From assembly GCA_951802425.1 (NCBI GenBank), contig OX637805.1, positions 2,356,001-2,420,000 of the forward strand: a DNA stretch of 64,000 nt, given 5' to 3'. Positions 1-12,063 of this stretch are shown in pieces. The stretch comes from Clavaria fumosa (taxonomy: Eukaryota > Basidiomycota > Agaricomycetes > Agaricales > Clavariaceae). The position numbers and the translations under genes are program-made. Under the pieces are notes generated by a model. The model made no database searches. It saw nothing but the letters and a program-made list of their open reading frames with translations, and was not told the DNA's origin. Positions within the stretch are counted from its first letter, which is position 1; every line of letters begins with the position of its first letter.

Positions 1-2762
1 GATGTCGTGAGCACCCTCCTTCAGCACTCTCACCTTCTCGATTTCTCTGTCGGCTCCAGCGTTACCCACGATCCCTATACGCCCAAAATCCTGCCTTTCG
101 ACCACATATATCCGCCACATTCCTCAACGTCCACGGGACGACCGCGGCGCACCGCGATTCTCTACGCGTCGTTGTCATCCTCCAACTTCAATTCGCTACG
201 TAGCTTTCTCTTTTCGCTCGCGCAAGCCGCCTACAGCGATTGCAACGATGCAGAAGGCGCCCCCTGCATCGAATATGTCCTACGACACGTCCCGCCATGC
301 GAGAGAACTGTGTTGCGCGGAAGCGTACTCTCCGGCTACGGCGTTGCGCTTAATCTCAAGAAGACAGATTATCTCGCTGTGGACGATCGGCGGCAGTGGC
401 GGTGGTCAGTGTACTTACGTTTCTTAGTTTAGGCTGATCCCTGATTCAATCCATTCTAGCTACAGGAACAGATGATAATACGGAGGATGGAAGCAAATAC
501 CTGGACACTCATCATCACATCCTTTTTCTGATTGAAGCGTACCCGAAGAGTGCCACCACCCCCGACGCTAATGCACCTCTCCAGATGAAATCCATGGTAC
601 GTATTTGACCCCATGTAGATGCTCTACTTGTCTTTACGAGGAGCCACATATCAGCTCTTGGACAGCAGGCTGTCCAACTCATTCATGACTCCCCTCAGCC
701 TCTCCTTGCCCTCACTCAACTCTCTCAAAATTTCCCCAAGTACGTTACGGCCCTCGCTCGCCGCGTCACTCCCGACGAAAAGTTAATACAAGAGGTGCAG
801 CGGAACTGGCTTATCGCGGATAAGGGTGAGTCCGCAGTCTGGTTGAATGGCGCTGTGGTGGCGGCAAAAGATCTGAGCCCCTTCGGGTACGTTTCCGTGG
901 GTTTCCCATCATCTAGTCTTGACTTATACAAACTTACGCTCCCGTGCTTAAATGTCATGACGCGGACGGATTATGTAGACTTCTGAAGCTATTGAGGAGG
1001 GAACGCACTATCATGACTGCCTTGACATCGTTGGGGCTCAGCGCAAGCCAAGCTTTCCAGCTGTTGACTCACCCCGAGGTTGGGGCTCTACATGGAGATA
1101 CTGATGTCTTGGGTCCCTTGTTTGATGCGAGCGACCGGCCAGAGGGTGGGCAAGCTATCATTTGGTGGAACGATATAGAAAACGATACAAGGTATGCGAA
1201 GCATGCGGTGCCCTTTTCCTTCGGGAAATGACTTATGTCTCTTCCCATTCTCTAGATACGTGGGGTGGTCAAGCTCTTAATCCTAGATAGCTCTTCCTTG
1301 CCTTGTTTCGTTTGTATCTTTCATTCTTAAGTGCAACTTCTTTTTTGTTATTTAGTTAATCCGTCCGCTCTATCCCGGTCAATACCCTAGCCTGCGCGCC
1401 AATCTGTTCAATGTCGTGCTTGTCTTGGATCTCACGCGGACCACCGGCCTAGACTTCATCGCCGGTCCTGTAATCAAGCTCATCAATAGGAATGCTCCCA
1501 TCAGGTTTGGTGTTGTCTCACTCGTCCACAAGGAAGACAATGTGTGGATGCTTTCACTTGCTATACTTGTCTTGGATGCAGTTTGTTCAGGGCGAGAAAT
1601 TCAGGTGCGAAGGTGGCGAAGCTGTTTTATCACCTCTCCGAGACGTATGGCCCTGCACAGACGATACAATTCATGAAGACAGTAAGTGACTACTTTGCTA
1701 TCATAGAGCAAAATTGTTTAAAGCATCTCGACACCTAAGGTGGCCGAGAGTCGACTGCCTCACCATCCCTTCAGTGTGGAAGCTGTCCAGACTGTCTACG
1801 AATCTTTTCTTTTCGTTGGCATGGAACATGATTTGGCGGATCATAATGACGCAGAGCTGGGTTACACATCTTATTCAGACAGTCGAGAGGAAGTTGCTCC
1901 CATGTCTTTTCAGGACATTTTAAACACTCCTTCCGAACGCTTGTCGGTTGCTGAAGCGTATGCAGCCCGGTTAGGGGTAGGGGCGGCAGATGCGGCCACC
2001 AACCATGCCTTTGTCAATGGAAAACACGTATTTGTTGACGAAGTGAGGTTTGACCCCCTTGTGATGACTGTAAGTAAGCCTTATGCGTATATCTGCAGGG
2101 GTTAATGCGAAACATTCAAGTTGAGATCAATCAACAATTACGGTATCTACAAATGAAGGTACTCCTTAATTGCATCTTCTATCCCCAACTTGCAACCTAC
2201 GTCCTCCAACAAGGTATACCAAAACGAACTCGATGACTCTAATTGGGCAGACATGTCGACATATTTCTACGACATGACAAGCACTAGCTCACGCAGGCAC
2301 CGTCACAAGGCACAACGGGTGTCCAATTTGCCAATATTTTTTCAAGGGCCTGCTTCGATATGAGCCCCACATCCTACATTTATCCAGGTATTCCCTCTTT
2401 TTTTGATCATTTCGACGGTTCCCTAACGTACAGCAGAGGACTCGAACACTATTTCACTAACTGTACTTTTCTTGGCTGATCTGGACAGTGAGGAAGGCCT
2501 GACAATATTGAGGCACGCGCTGGAATCTATGGTGAGTCCCACAATCTGTCATGGGAGATATGACCAACGACGTGAAGCTCTCGATTTTGCTATTCCTGAC
2601 TCGATGCTCAATGGACCACGTATCCGCTTTCCTCAAGATGATACTTTGGAAGAGCTGATGGATGTTGCGTCCATCGAAGACATGGATTCGGATATCTACT
2701 CCCAGTATGTGACATCGAGCCTCAAATTTGCCCGAGAGCTCGATCTAGCGACCATTCTCAAA
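1..2762 (+). pseudogene. UDP-glucose:glycoprotein glucosyltransferase, 5'-partial and 3'-truncated
   Basis: UGGT is the ER folding sensor that re-glucosylates misfolded N-glycoproteins. In-frame coding enters from the left window edge (no start here). Recognisable N-terminal-half signatures appear in order in separate exons: GYGVALNLKKTDYLAVDD near 340-385, a block ending LGLSASQAFQLLTHPEVG near 1025-1080, the NLFNVVLVLDLTRTTGLDFI-type segment near 1405-1460 followed by NRNAPIRFGVV, and SVAEAYAARLGVG near 1945-1985. Introns of roughly 50-120 nt separate them, for example near 600-670 and 2070-2210. Homology stops after the LKFARELDLA segment near 2750, where the sequence becomes a copy of another gene. 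The C-terminal thioredoxin-like tail and the GT24 catalytic domain are missing, so no functional enzyme can come from this copy. What is seen: UGGT coding with introns. Inferred: truncation by rearrangement. Confidence 0.85.
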
Positions 2763-3165
2763 AGCATTTCCTTGAAAGCATCCCTGTTACATAGCGTAAG
2801 TCCAAACACTTGAGTCCAGACCTGAATAGCTCTTCCCACCAATATGTCCAAATTACCAGCTCCTTTCCAAAACCCAGATTATCGGTCATTTCTAAGGAGA
2901 GTGAGCGTCTGATCAACAATCACAGAAGCCCAGACCACCTGGTGGTTGTACATTGGAGTCAAATGTGGTGATTGTGTCATCAATGACTACGTCAGCCGCA
3001 CGGACCAAGTCCCAACAACAAACAACAGAAGACGCAGACCAGTCAGAAAACACAACAAATTTCTTGTCCCCATAGAGTGGAGGAGGAGAGCCCGCTTTCC
3101 GGTGCTCGATTTGCAGTCATGCTGCGCGTTAAAGAGGTTGTTGGGTGCGTCAGGATCATATGTTT
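2763..3165 (-). pseudogene. Duplicated 5' fragment of the HAD polyol-phosphatase gene
   Basis: On the minus strand this stretch aligns with the first exons of the complete HAD phosphatase at 45993-47252, including intron sequence and the start-codon region near 3124 (MTANRAPESG versus MTVDRAPERD). It is dead. A 2-nt net loss in exon 1 shifts the frame before the KKFVVLSDW-equivalent segment. The exon-2 acceptor is deleted, and the HAD nucleophile motif that reads DWDGT in the intact copy is disrupted. Later exons are absent because the copy stops in exon 4, at the junction with the truncated UGGT gene. Similarity fades near 3165. Confidence 0.85.
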
Positions 3166-3910
3166 GGCTGCTAACTCATGTACAATCAATCTCAACGGAA
3201 ACTCCGTCTCAATCACATAAAAGTGACAGGTTGAGATTTTGCTGCATGCGAAATTGCTGCCAGACACACTCTTATTAATATTTTCGCAGCCCAGTGTTTG
3301 TTGTATCCACCATCCTGCCAATCTCTTCTCCTCCTGCATTAACACTTGCTCAAGTTTGTCTTATTTTAATCTTAATTCCTCCTGTACTCAGCTTGACGTT
3401 CATACAGATCACGCTGTTTCCGGGGACGCCTTCGAGCGGCTTATTTCGCGCACCGTTTTCTGGGCTTATTGCGTCGTCACCCCACTGGCTACAACGGCGT
3501 TCGTCGTGTTGGGCCTAATGTTGACAACACTGCGGGGCCTTTCGAAAAATGTACAAAACACATTTCTTGAATTGTACACTACTTGGGCTCATAATGTCAA
3601 TGTGAGGCTATGAATTTCTATAGCCAAGCCACCGTCCATAAATTAGTCTCCTCCAGAATGTCCGGCGCACTATCAATAGGTCCTCTCACATATGCAAGAT
3701 GTCTAGATGGATAAAGGGCCAAGTGTTCGTCGTGATGGTTGACGGGATATTGGGCCCGAAGGCCAGTGGGCATGAGTCATAGGCCAAGAAATTTTTCGAA
3801 CGGGAATAGAACGTAAAGATTAAAAGGAAAGCAGCTCGGCAGGCGGCGCAAACAGAAGGACAAGCGGGTCACTAGATAGCGACAAGGACGGCTGAAATCC
3901 CAGCGCATAC
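3166..3910. other. Intergenic, nothing recognised
   Basis: Short overlapping open frames occur on the plus strand (3239-3613), but none resembles a known family and none has convincing exon structure. The last ~150 bases are probably the 3' UTR of the minus-strand membrane-protein gene. Confidence 0.5.
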
Positions 3911-5154
3911 TCAAAGCCGCCGCGCCTTCGTAATGGCACGAGGAGGCAAACTCGGAGCTACCGCGAACGACGCCAACGGGCCCGCATTCGCCTGACTCGA
4001 AGCCAAGTCGTCCAGGGAGTCCGGGCGCCCTCCTGGCACTGCTTCAACATCCATATTGGAGGGGGTGTTCGGCAGATGCGAGGCTTCACAGTTATTTTGC
4101 GAGCTGCCGGCGCCCGTCGCCAACGACGCTGCGCCAGAGGGTGTAAAAGGGTGATGAAGAGGCAGCATGGGGTGCGATGACGTGCCCGATTCGCGGCCGT
4201 TTGCGTAGGGCGGCGACGACACGTCCGGGGCGCCACCGTTGCCACCACCATCGCCACCGCCGCCCAGTGTCCTATTGCGCCACTGGATGTGCTTGTAGAT
4301 GATGAATATCACGAATGCGAGCAATGTGAGCACGGTGATGCCCCCTGCAACTGAGGCCGCCGAAATGACTGCAACATTGCGCGGAGTCAAAGTCGAAGTC
4401 GGCAAGGCTCTAGCGTGTGTTGTGCTGCTTGTGGTCGGAAGGGTGCTCGTCCGCGTTGGGGACCTTGTTGTGGGCGTCGGTAGGGCGCTCGTCTGGATTC
4501 GGCCGCTTGTCAGGGACGTTGGTGAGGTGCCTACCTCCGTTGGGCTATCCGTCGTGGGGTCGGTGTCGTCAAGCACTGTGAGGCTATAAGAATGGGGTGG
4601 AATGTAAATACCGCGTGTCAGAGATCGGCTGGAGGAGAAACGAGAGGAACGAGCGACGCACATGAGACTGTCCATGATCACATAGGGATTCGACGGGGCA
4701 GGGAATGCGCGGAGCTTGTGCGTTCCATTGGTGAGCCCGCTCGCGTTCCATGTGATTTGCGACACTGTGGTTTCGCTGCCGTCTGAGAAAGGTGTGATGT
4801 AATCCTGGAGATCCAGCGTGTTGGGCGGTCCGTCGTCCAGGCTGAGCTGCATCGTGATGACAAACGGCCATCGAGGCGATAAAAAGTACACGCCAACGCC
4901 TAGTGCAAGTTTCAATGTTTTTGAGCAGCAAGTACGGTGACAAGGAAATGACCAATGAAGGTGACGACGGCCTGAGCCTCGGGGTCTAGAGTATATGCGT
5001 GAGACCCCCCGAAGTCGAGGATGGAGTTATTGCGTCTCCAGTCTCCCGTATAGGTGATCATGCTGTCCGAATCGTCAATGGTGATGTTACGCAAGGCGTG
5101 CACCACGGACTGGGCCAATAAGGATGCGAACAGTGGTAGGAGGAGTGTCGGCAT
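3911..5154 (-). CDS. Single-pass Ser/Thr-rich membrane protein of a basidiomycete-specific family
   Basis: Two exons, 5154-4953 and 4899-3911, flank a 53-nt GT-AG intron (4952-4900). Splicing gives about 396 residues and restores ...AVVTFIG + VGVYFLSPRWPF. Start at 5154 is chosen because it opens a signal peptide (MPTLLLPLFASLLAQSVVHA). An ectodomain of ~110 residues follows with the N[IT]TIDD...ITYTGDWRRN...GGSHAYT and FLSPRWPFVITMQLSLDDGPP motifs common in fungal single-pass proteins. Next come a Ser/Thr/Pro stalk, one transmembrane helix near residues 245-270 (VISAASVAGGITVLTLLAFV), a Gly-rich juxtamembrane segment and a low-complexity cytoplasmic tail of ~120 residues. The layout resembles a cell-surface sensor or adhesin, but function is unknown. 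The gene stands alone and no stop or frameshift is seen. Confidence 0.75.
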
Positions 5155-5410
5155 CTCGAGCACCAATTGCAAGCAGGAGGCATGTGGGGAAGGTTCGGGC
5201 GGCCTGGAGCTTTTTAAGGTGGCAAAGCGCGCTGCGTTATTGAAAACATCCAAGCGGTTGTGGTATGCAGTACAGCAGTATACATGCACAGCCATCACTG
5301 ACATGATTAACTGTTTGCCACATGTCAATGTCCAAGTTGCAGTGCCTGTCAATGGGACCCGGCAGCGTCGGCCAAAATCACGTGACGCATGCAAAGCGGC
5401 ACACATTGTG

Positions 5411-6476
5411 GGGACCGGCAATCCCCACTAAAGCCGCGTGTCGCTTACATAAGCGGTGTCTCTACCAGAATGGTACAACAAGTGACCCAAAAGTTGCGAC
5501 GAGGTTGCAGGCTTCCACAGGCATTTTTAAGCTTAGTTTTAGTGAGACAAAATGATCACAGATTTAATTTGAGTAGATTGTCCGAGACGAAATTTCTAAT
5601 TTCTGCCTCAATATTTAAATACGAGCACTTGTGGTGTAATATAAAATTATTGAGGTCAAAATCAGAAATTCCGCCTCGGAAAATCTGTTTAAAATAATTC
5701 TAGAATTGTTTTATCTCACTAGAATGATTTGCCAAACTCAATAGAGAGGTCAGAAAGATGAAAATGATGAGTACAATACCAAATTGCATATATTGGGTGA
5801 GATAAAAATTGTAAAAATATTCTGATTGCTGGGGAATATGGACAACATACATAGGAACAATATCTCTCACTAAAGCTAAGCTCAAAAGTAGCTGAGGAAT
5901 GCAGGAAATGGCACACAGATATCTGCATCCATTTATGGCAACATGATCTGGAAGTTGCCATAAATGGATGCAGATATCTGTGTGCCATTTCCTGCATTCC
6001 TCAGCCACTTTTGAGCTTAGTTTTAGTGAGAGATATTGTTCCTATGTATGTTGTCCATATTCCCCAGCAATCAGAATATTTTTACAATTTTTATCTCACC
6101 CAAAATATGCAATTTGGTATTGTACTCATCATTTTCATCTTTCTGACCTCTCTATTGAGTTTGGCAAATCATTCTAGTGAGATAAAACAATTCTAGAATT
6201 ATTTTAAACAGATTTTCCGAGGCGGAATTTCTGATTTTGACCTCAATAATTTTATATTACACCACAAGTGCTCGTATTTAAATATTGAGGCAGAAATTAG
6301 AAATTTCGTCTCGGACAATCTACTCAAATTAAATCCGTGGTCATTTTGTCTCACTAAAACTAACCTTCAAAATGCCTGTGGAAGCCTGCAACCTTGTCGC
6401 AACTTTTGGGTCAGTGATGTAGTGGGAGGTCACAACATTTACAAACAACCCCGTGTTGGCAGGGATTGCCGGTCCC
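5411..6476. mobile_element. Palindromic MITE-like element (family M, copy 1)
   Basis: The ends are inverted copies GGGGACCGGCAATCCC (5411-5426) and GGGATTGCCGGTCCCC (6461-6476). The body is a near-perfect palindrome: arms 5483-5942 and 5954-6413 (460 bp each) around an 11-nt loop. The 8-bp direct repeat ACACATTG lies one base before the left end and immediately after the right end, consistent with an 8-bp target-site duplication (hAT-like). There is no transposase; the open frames inside (for example 5968-6177) are mirror images of each other. A non-palindromic relative with matching termini lies at 22755-23494. Confidence 0.75.
5483..6413. repeat. Large inverted repeat, 460-bp arms
   Basis: Left arm 5483-5942 reads as the reverse complement of 5954-6413 with only scattered mismatches. 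The spacer 5943-5953 is 11 nt. The transcript could form a long hairpin. Confidence 0.9.
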
Positions 6477-7139
6477 CACACATTGGGACCCGGCAGCTTC
6501 GGCCAAAGTCACGTGACACACACAACGCGGCACACATGCCAAATCACTGACCCAACTTCCACTACCCAGTGTTCTGCCTTCCACAGACCAGATACGAAGA
6601 AACTTTGAGTATAAAAAGTGTTCCAAATAATTATTTAAGCAAATCGTTCAAGCTCGATATTTTAAATTTTGCTTTATTCTTGAGATATCGCCTATGTACA
6701 TGCCATATCTCAACAATGAGGCCAAATAAAAAAGTTCTATCTTGAAGGATTGTCTCAAATATATTCTAGGAACATTTTGTCTCACCAAAACGAAGCTTGA
6801 ATCATGCTGTGGAAGCCCAAACACCGGGTATGGGGAGTATGGGATGTGAGTGGACTAATTAGGTAATTGTGGCTGTGCAACCACTCCAGCACAGATAGAT
6901 TTGGAGAATTGATGACTATGCCAGCTTTTCCATTGCCTGTCCTGAATTCTGATGTGTATAATACTTGTACTAGCTCAACTGCATCATTTCTGAACTATTT
7001 TAATAATGGTTCCAACTATGCATTAGCAATGTTCTGAAGGAACAGAGTACTCAGCATATTCAAAACAGCACAGAATTTAAAATTTTGCATGAAATGTGAG
7101 TCACATAGACCCATAAGCACTCCAGTATTATTTCCAGAG
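6477..7139. repeat. Dispersed repeat R, copy 1, left part
   Basis: Non-coding, AT-rich, ~660 bp. Near-identical sequence recurs at about 21780-22396 and 23495-24019. Shared marks include the TTGAGTATAAAAAGTGTTCC box, a poorly conserved inverted segment ending GCTTGAATCATG, and the run ending in TATTATTTCCAGAG. The repeat is split at 7139 by the family-E solo LTR and resumes at 21485; the CAGAG duplication marks the insertion. Confidence 0.8.
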
Positions 7140-7518
7140 TGTCAGCGACCGGCCACCAGCTCAACTGGGGTTGCGGTGTGACTCAGTCTCAGGTGCTTGG
7201 AGTCGAAGTCGGGGGTAATGAATACTATAGGCAACTACAGGGAGTCTATTCTACAGTACAGGGGCTGGTCGGGTATAGACCAGGTCGAAGATGAGGGAAC
7301 TAAGACGACTGAACAACTGACTACTTATACTAATGGGCCTTATCTCCTTATCATGGTCCATGCGGTACAACACTGCTTCTATATCACAAGGCACGGGAAC
7401 ATGTGCCTAAGAAGTGTGGTTGCTGACTGTCTGCAGTGCGCACAGACCAGGGTGCCTTCCTAGTGTGGTCTTTCATCAGTCACAGAAGCTCTCTGTGGGA
7501 ATTCCCTCGTTATTGTCA

Positions 7519-8145
7519 TGTCACAGTCGATCCTAAATCTGGAGCTCAGAGGTTGCGGTGAGGTTGCGACTTGGTCGCGAGGGTCACATGGATAGCTGAT
7601 GTAAAGGCTCAACAAGGAAGTAGAAAGAGGCAATTTCTGAAGAATATCAAAGTCTGGGGAATACATGCCAAGTGTCTACTTGTGTATATACTGGAGTCCA
7701 AGACCATGGAAACGATATTAGTACAAGGTAGCAAGGGAAGACATACAACGGAAGCAACGGTAGAGAGGAAATGAAAGTATCCAGGTGACGATCGCGAAGT
7801 TGCCATGGTCCCAAGAAGGGAAGCGTTGGTCGGCGGGGGAACAGGACAGCGGTACAAGGGTGCCAGGGGGGCTGGAAGCCGCCGTGGGAAGGAGATGGGG
7901 ATGCCAAGGGGATGGGATAATGGTAAAGGTGGGGCGCAGGAGAGAACAAGGTCACGTTAGGGATGGTCGCTTGATGGGCAACGTCAAGTGTCAGTCCATT
8001 GACAGGGTGATGGCATCCCACTTGATGTGCCATCACACATTTGGGCCATACTGTCGGTGGTGGTCACATGAGTCCCGTGACTTACTGATCATGTGACAAG
8101 TCACGTGTCCGCGGCCTTCGCGGGTCACGTGATGTCGCTGCGACA
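7519..8145 (-). repeat. 3' LTR of element D (627 bp)
   Basis: Begins TGTCGCAG and ends TGTGACA in transcript sense. It matches 14589-15088 but keeps ~127 bp (about 7740-7866) that the other LTR lacks. A TATATA box is followed ~35 nt later by the stretch complementary to the PBS. Several CACGTG/CACATG boxes lie in the U3 part. Confidence 0.9.
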
Positions 8146-8156
8146 TACTCTGCTTC

Positions 8157-10744
8157 CTAAGATCTGTTCTCCTGGACAAACTCCGTGATGGCCTCCTTCG
8201 CATGTGTGAGGTTCTCCAGGGGCTCCCAAGTATTCTCCTCGGGTGGATAGCCAACCCAGCTTACCAGATATTGAACTTTCCCCCTCCTCTTCCTCATGGC
8301 TATGACTCGCTTGACGTCGTACTGCTCCCCTCCTTCTATGAGCTCGGGTGGTGGTTGGATGGACGATGGGTCTCCTCGGAAGGGTTTGAGCAAGGTCTCG
8401 TTGAAGACTGGGTGGATTCGCCAGCTCGGGGGAAGGGTAAGGCGGTAGGCCGAGGTTCCTACCTTCTCTTCCACAGGGAAGGGACCGACAAACTTAGGCC
8501 CAAGCTTCTTGGAGGGAAGTTTGAGGGGGAGGTTCCGCGAATCTAAATACACCAGGCCACCTTTCCTATAGATCTCCTGTTCTCACGAGTGGTCATTGTA
8601 AGTCGCGGAGTCTGTCGCTTGTCCCTTCCGCAGGACATCCCAGAGGCGGTCGCAGGCAGCGGAAATTCGTGCAAGGAACTCGTTGGCGGCAGGTATATCG
8701 AAGCTGGCGGGGAAATCGGGGCGGGGTCGAAGCCGTGGAGAGCCGAAAAGGGGGTGATGTCCAAGTCGTGAATGGGTCGTGAGTTGAGAGCAAACTGGGC
8801 GAGGGGGAGTACGGCGGCCCAATCGGCCTGGTCTTCCTTGGTCAGTGCACGAAGGACTACTTCTACCTCCTGATTGGCCCTCTCCACTTGTCCGTCTGTC
8901 TGCGGGTGGTAGGCGGTGGAAGCAGCAGACTTGATGCCCAGTTTGTTGTAGACTTCTCGCATAAATTTGGAGATAAACTGTCCTCCCTGGTCAGATACTA
9001 CCTTTTCAGGGAGTCCATAGTAGGCATATATTTTCTCGAGGAGGATTGAGGCTGCTCCCTCTGACGTGAGCTCCTGGACAGTCGGGGCGAGGACAATGGT
9101 CTTGGTTAGGTAGTCTTTGATTACCAAGATCATATCATAACCTGTGGATTCCGAGACGGGGCCAATTAAGTCCCAACCAATGACTTGCCAAGGTCGCGAG
9201 GGGATTGGGAGAGGGTGGAGGGGTGCCGGTTTCTGTCCGCGCCAAGGTTTTATTCTTGGGCAGACATCACAGGTGATGACGTAGGTGCAGGTGTCCTTCT
9301 TAAGCATGGGCCAGTACCAATACTTTGCAACCGCGACCTGGGTTTTCGAAATTCCCAGGTGTACAGTGGTTCAAGCCGAGTGGTGGAGGTCGAGGATGTC
9401 CTTTACGAGCGATGTTGGGACCCAGAGCTTCTCGTGCACCTGGAGGTATCCTTCCTTATCCTTCTCCACCTCTTCTGGAGGGGCCTCCAGGGCTTGCTCA
9501 ATCCTTAACTTCTCCATTAGGGACAGGGTCTCATTAACCCGGAAGAAGTGGTCCGGTAACAGAACTTGGGCGGGGTGGGGAGGATGGTTGTCATAATCGG
9601 GGTGGCGGGAAAGAGCGTCGGCTGCTGAATTCGACTTCCCGGAGTGGGGAACGATCTTGAACCGGAAGAGCGATAGGAATTGCCTCCACCGGTTCTGGCA
9701 TCCATTGAGCGGATTTGGCTTCCGGAAATACAAGAGATTCTTGTGGTCTGTATGGACCTCGAAGTCCTGGCTGAGGAGATAGTGTTGCCATTCCTCAAGT
9801 GCTCTTACCACCGCGAGGAGCTCTAGGTCGTAGACATCATAATTTAGCTGGGCATCCCGAAGCTTCGTCGATAGGCAGTCCACCATTCTCCACACTCCGT
9901 CCTGTTGCTGGTACAGGATAGCCGAGGTCGCGACCTCACTGGCATCCGTTTCGATCTTCCACGGCATTCCGTCCTGCGGGATCGCAACCTGGACTGAATT
10001 CTGGATTGCGTCCTAGATGTCGTAGAACGACTTTAGCGCAGCATCCATTAAGTTAAATTCACCTTTGCCGGTGCAGGCATGGAGAGGGGCAGCAATCTTG
10101 GCATAATTCGGGATATACCGTCAGTAGTAACTTCCGAGGGCCGTATACCTGCGCGCATCCTTCACAGATTTTGGAATTGGCCAGTTGTCGATTGCTGAGC
10201 ACCTCTTCTCGCTTTTCTCAATGGTCCCCCACCAGATCTTGTTTCCAAGGAAAGTCACCTCCGTTCATTCGAACTCGCACTTCATGGGTTTGACGGTCAG
10301 ACGGTTTTCTTGAAGAACCTGGAAAACATGCGCGGTGAGGTTACAGAGTTCCTCACGGGTATCAGAGCAGATGAGGATGTCATCAATATAGACAAAGACT
10401 TGGCCGGTGGCCACCAGATCCTTCAGGATACTGTCCATGAAACCCTGAAAGATTGCGGGGGCATTAGTTACTCCGAAAGGCATGACTCAACAGAGGAATT
10501 GGCCGTATTCGCATATGAATGCCAACAGTCTCTCGCTCTCCTCTGATGCCCAGATATTGTTGAACCCAATCCGGATATCAATTTTCGAGTAGTAGCGGAA
10601 TTTTTGCAGGTGATCGTAGATGTTCCAGATGAGAGGGAGAGGGTAGGCGTTCTTGACCATGGCTTCGTTTAGCTGTTTGTAGTCGACCACAGGCCGGAGC
10701 TTGTCTCCTTCATTCTTGAAGAAGAGAGGGCTAGCCCAGGGCGA
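8157..10744 (-). pseudogene. Element D pol, downstream part: RT, RNase H, integrase, chromodomain
   Basis: In transcript order: RT core 10744-10265 with SPWASPLFFKNEGDKLRPVVDY and the catalytic box VYIDDILI (intact YIDD); RNase H 9967-9500 with METDAS, LELLAV and HTDHKNL (D-E-D present); integrase ~9400-8600 with CDVCPRIKP zinc finger half, WDLIG, SDQGGQF and GQVERANQE (D-D-E present); and a C-terminal chromodomain, 8330-8160, with QYDVKRVIAMRKRRGKVQYL...VGYPPEENTWEP. Reading frames change near 10265, 9967-10260, 9340 and 8550, so no single protein is made. The chromodomain stop lies 11 nt before the 3' LTR. Confidence 0.88.
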
Positions 10745-12063
10745 TGTCAGGACCCATCCATTTTTCCTCAACCTAACAACTCTATCACCACCCATGGACC
10801 TCCCAACATTCCCCTACCATCTCACGAACCCCCCTACACTCTTCCGAAACTCGCTACCAACTTCTGAACACCTCTCGGGCCTCCATCATCTCCTCACGAC
10901 ACTCGCGATTATACTGCCATACTTGCGTCACCTCCCACCACCTCACCTTATGCGTACCCACTGCCGAACCCACTATTTGATGCTCAACACACTCTTACAC
11001 AACTCCTGCAGCGACATGTGACTTGCCACACGGCACGCTGGCGCTACTTGCGTTACTTGCGTTACCAGTGTTACTCATGTGACATACCGCCCAAGGTCAC
11101 CTGCCTCACCAGCGCTGTCCATGTGACCGCTCACCTGACCTTGCGACCTTAACGATGAAATGCGCCACCAGCAGTCAAGCTGTGTATCCTTTCAAATTAT
11201 GTTCTCCCTTCTTCTTCTCAGTCGTCTATAACTGCATTAGCCTTGGACCAAGCACCTCTGCTCAGTCATAGTTACACATATGCTTATTTAGTTAGGTCAC
11301 GACCCATGACCGGTCATGTCTGCGACCTTACCTATGCTTAGTTTACCCCTTGCGACCTTAGTAGAACACGCGCACGGTCGCTCTATGACTAGTTATACCC
11401 CGTACTACTATAGTCTTGTTGCCTGGCGCTCTCTGTACTTTCCCTTTCTCATCATACTCTCTGTACATACGTATATATAAGTCTCGCATGTACTTACTGT
11501 ACTCCAGACTTGATATTGATGCATTATTGGTTTAAGCTTGAGGCCCGATGCCTTCTGAGCTTCGAACCAAGCACGATTGATAGTGCTTGTCTCACTTGGT
11601 GACCAGATCACACCAAGACCCACTCTGCTTTTCTTCTACTTCATTCTCGGCGCTCGTGCGACTCATGCCACCTAAGTATTCTCTCCTATTCATCTTGGTA
11701 TTGATCCTTGGAACCCAACAGGTTCTCTTATCGATTGGCAAGGTCATCGCCTTCAGCCGACCCATTCTCAACATCGTCGCAACCTCACGCGACCCCTCTC
11801 TATCATCTATTTCTCCCACCTCATCTGTTTCTCTCTCACGCTTCGTTGATCGATGTCGCGACCTCCTCAGCGACCTCCTCACTTGCCTTTTCTCTTTTAC
11901 ACTCTGTCTTCCGACGTCACGACCTTCCTAGCATATTGACGACCTTCCAGGACCGAGTATTCTCGACTGTACTCGACAGTTGATTGGTTTTAGCGAGTTT
12001 GCAAGACTGGTCACCAACGAGTCGATATTTGGTATTACTTGCGAGATGGGACAGGCCCTAACA
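10745..12063. mobile_element. 1.3-kb solo LTR inserted in the RT gene of element D
   Basis: RT coding is interrupted exactly between GRIYPGQ (12064 side) and SPWASPLFF (10744 side). The insert has LTR-type ends TGTCAGG...CCTAACA and a 5-bp target duplication GGCGA (10740-10744) / GGCAA (12064-12068, one transition). It has no internal coding. A TATATATAA box lies at 11472-11480 in plus sense. Its size suggests an unrelated large-LTR family; no second copy is present here. Confidence 0.85.

Noticed and set aside
4299..4589. Plus-strand 96-codon frame within the membrane-protein gene
   Set aside because: Antisense to the Ser/Thr-rich stalk and transmembrane helix of the minus-strand gene.
5700..6196. 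Paired ORFs of 102, 92, 69 and 61 codons around 5.7-6.2 kb
   Set aside because: They are the same sequence read from the two arms of a palindrome; no family similarity and no codon constraint visible.
6413..7139. Helitron end
   Set aside because: No TC...CTRR termini or 3' hairpin at the repeat-R boundaries; no Rep/helicase coding in the window.
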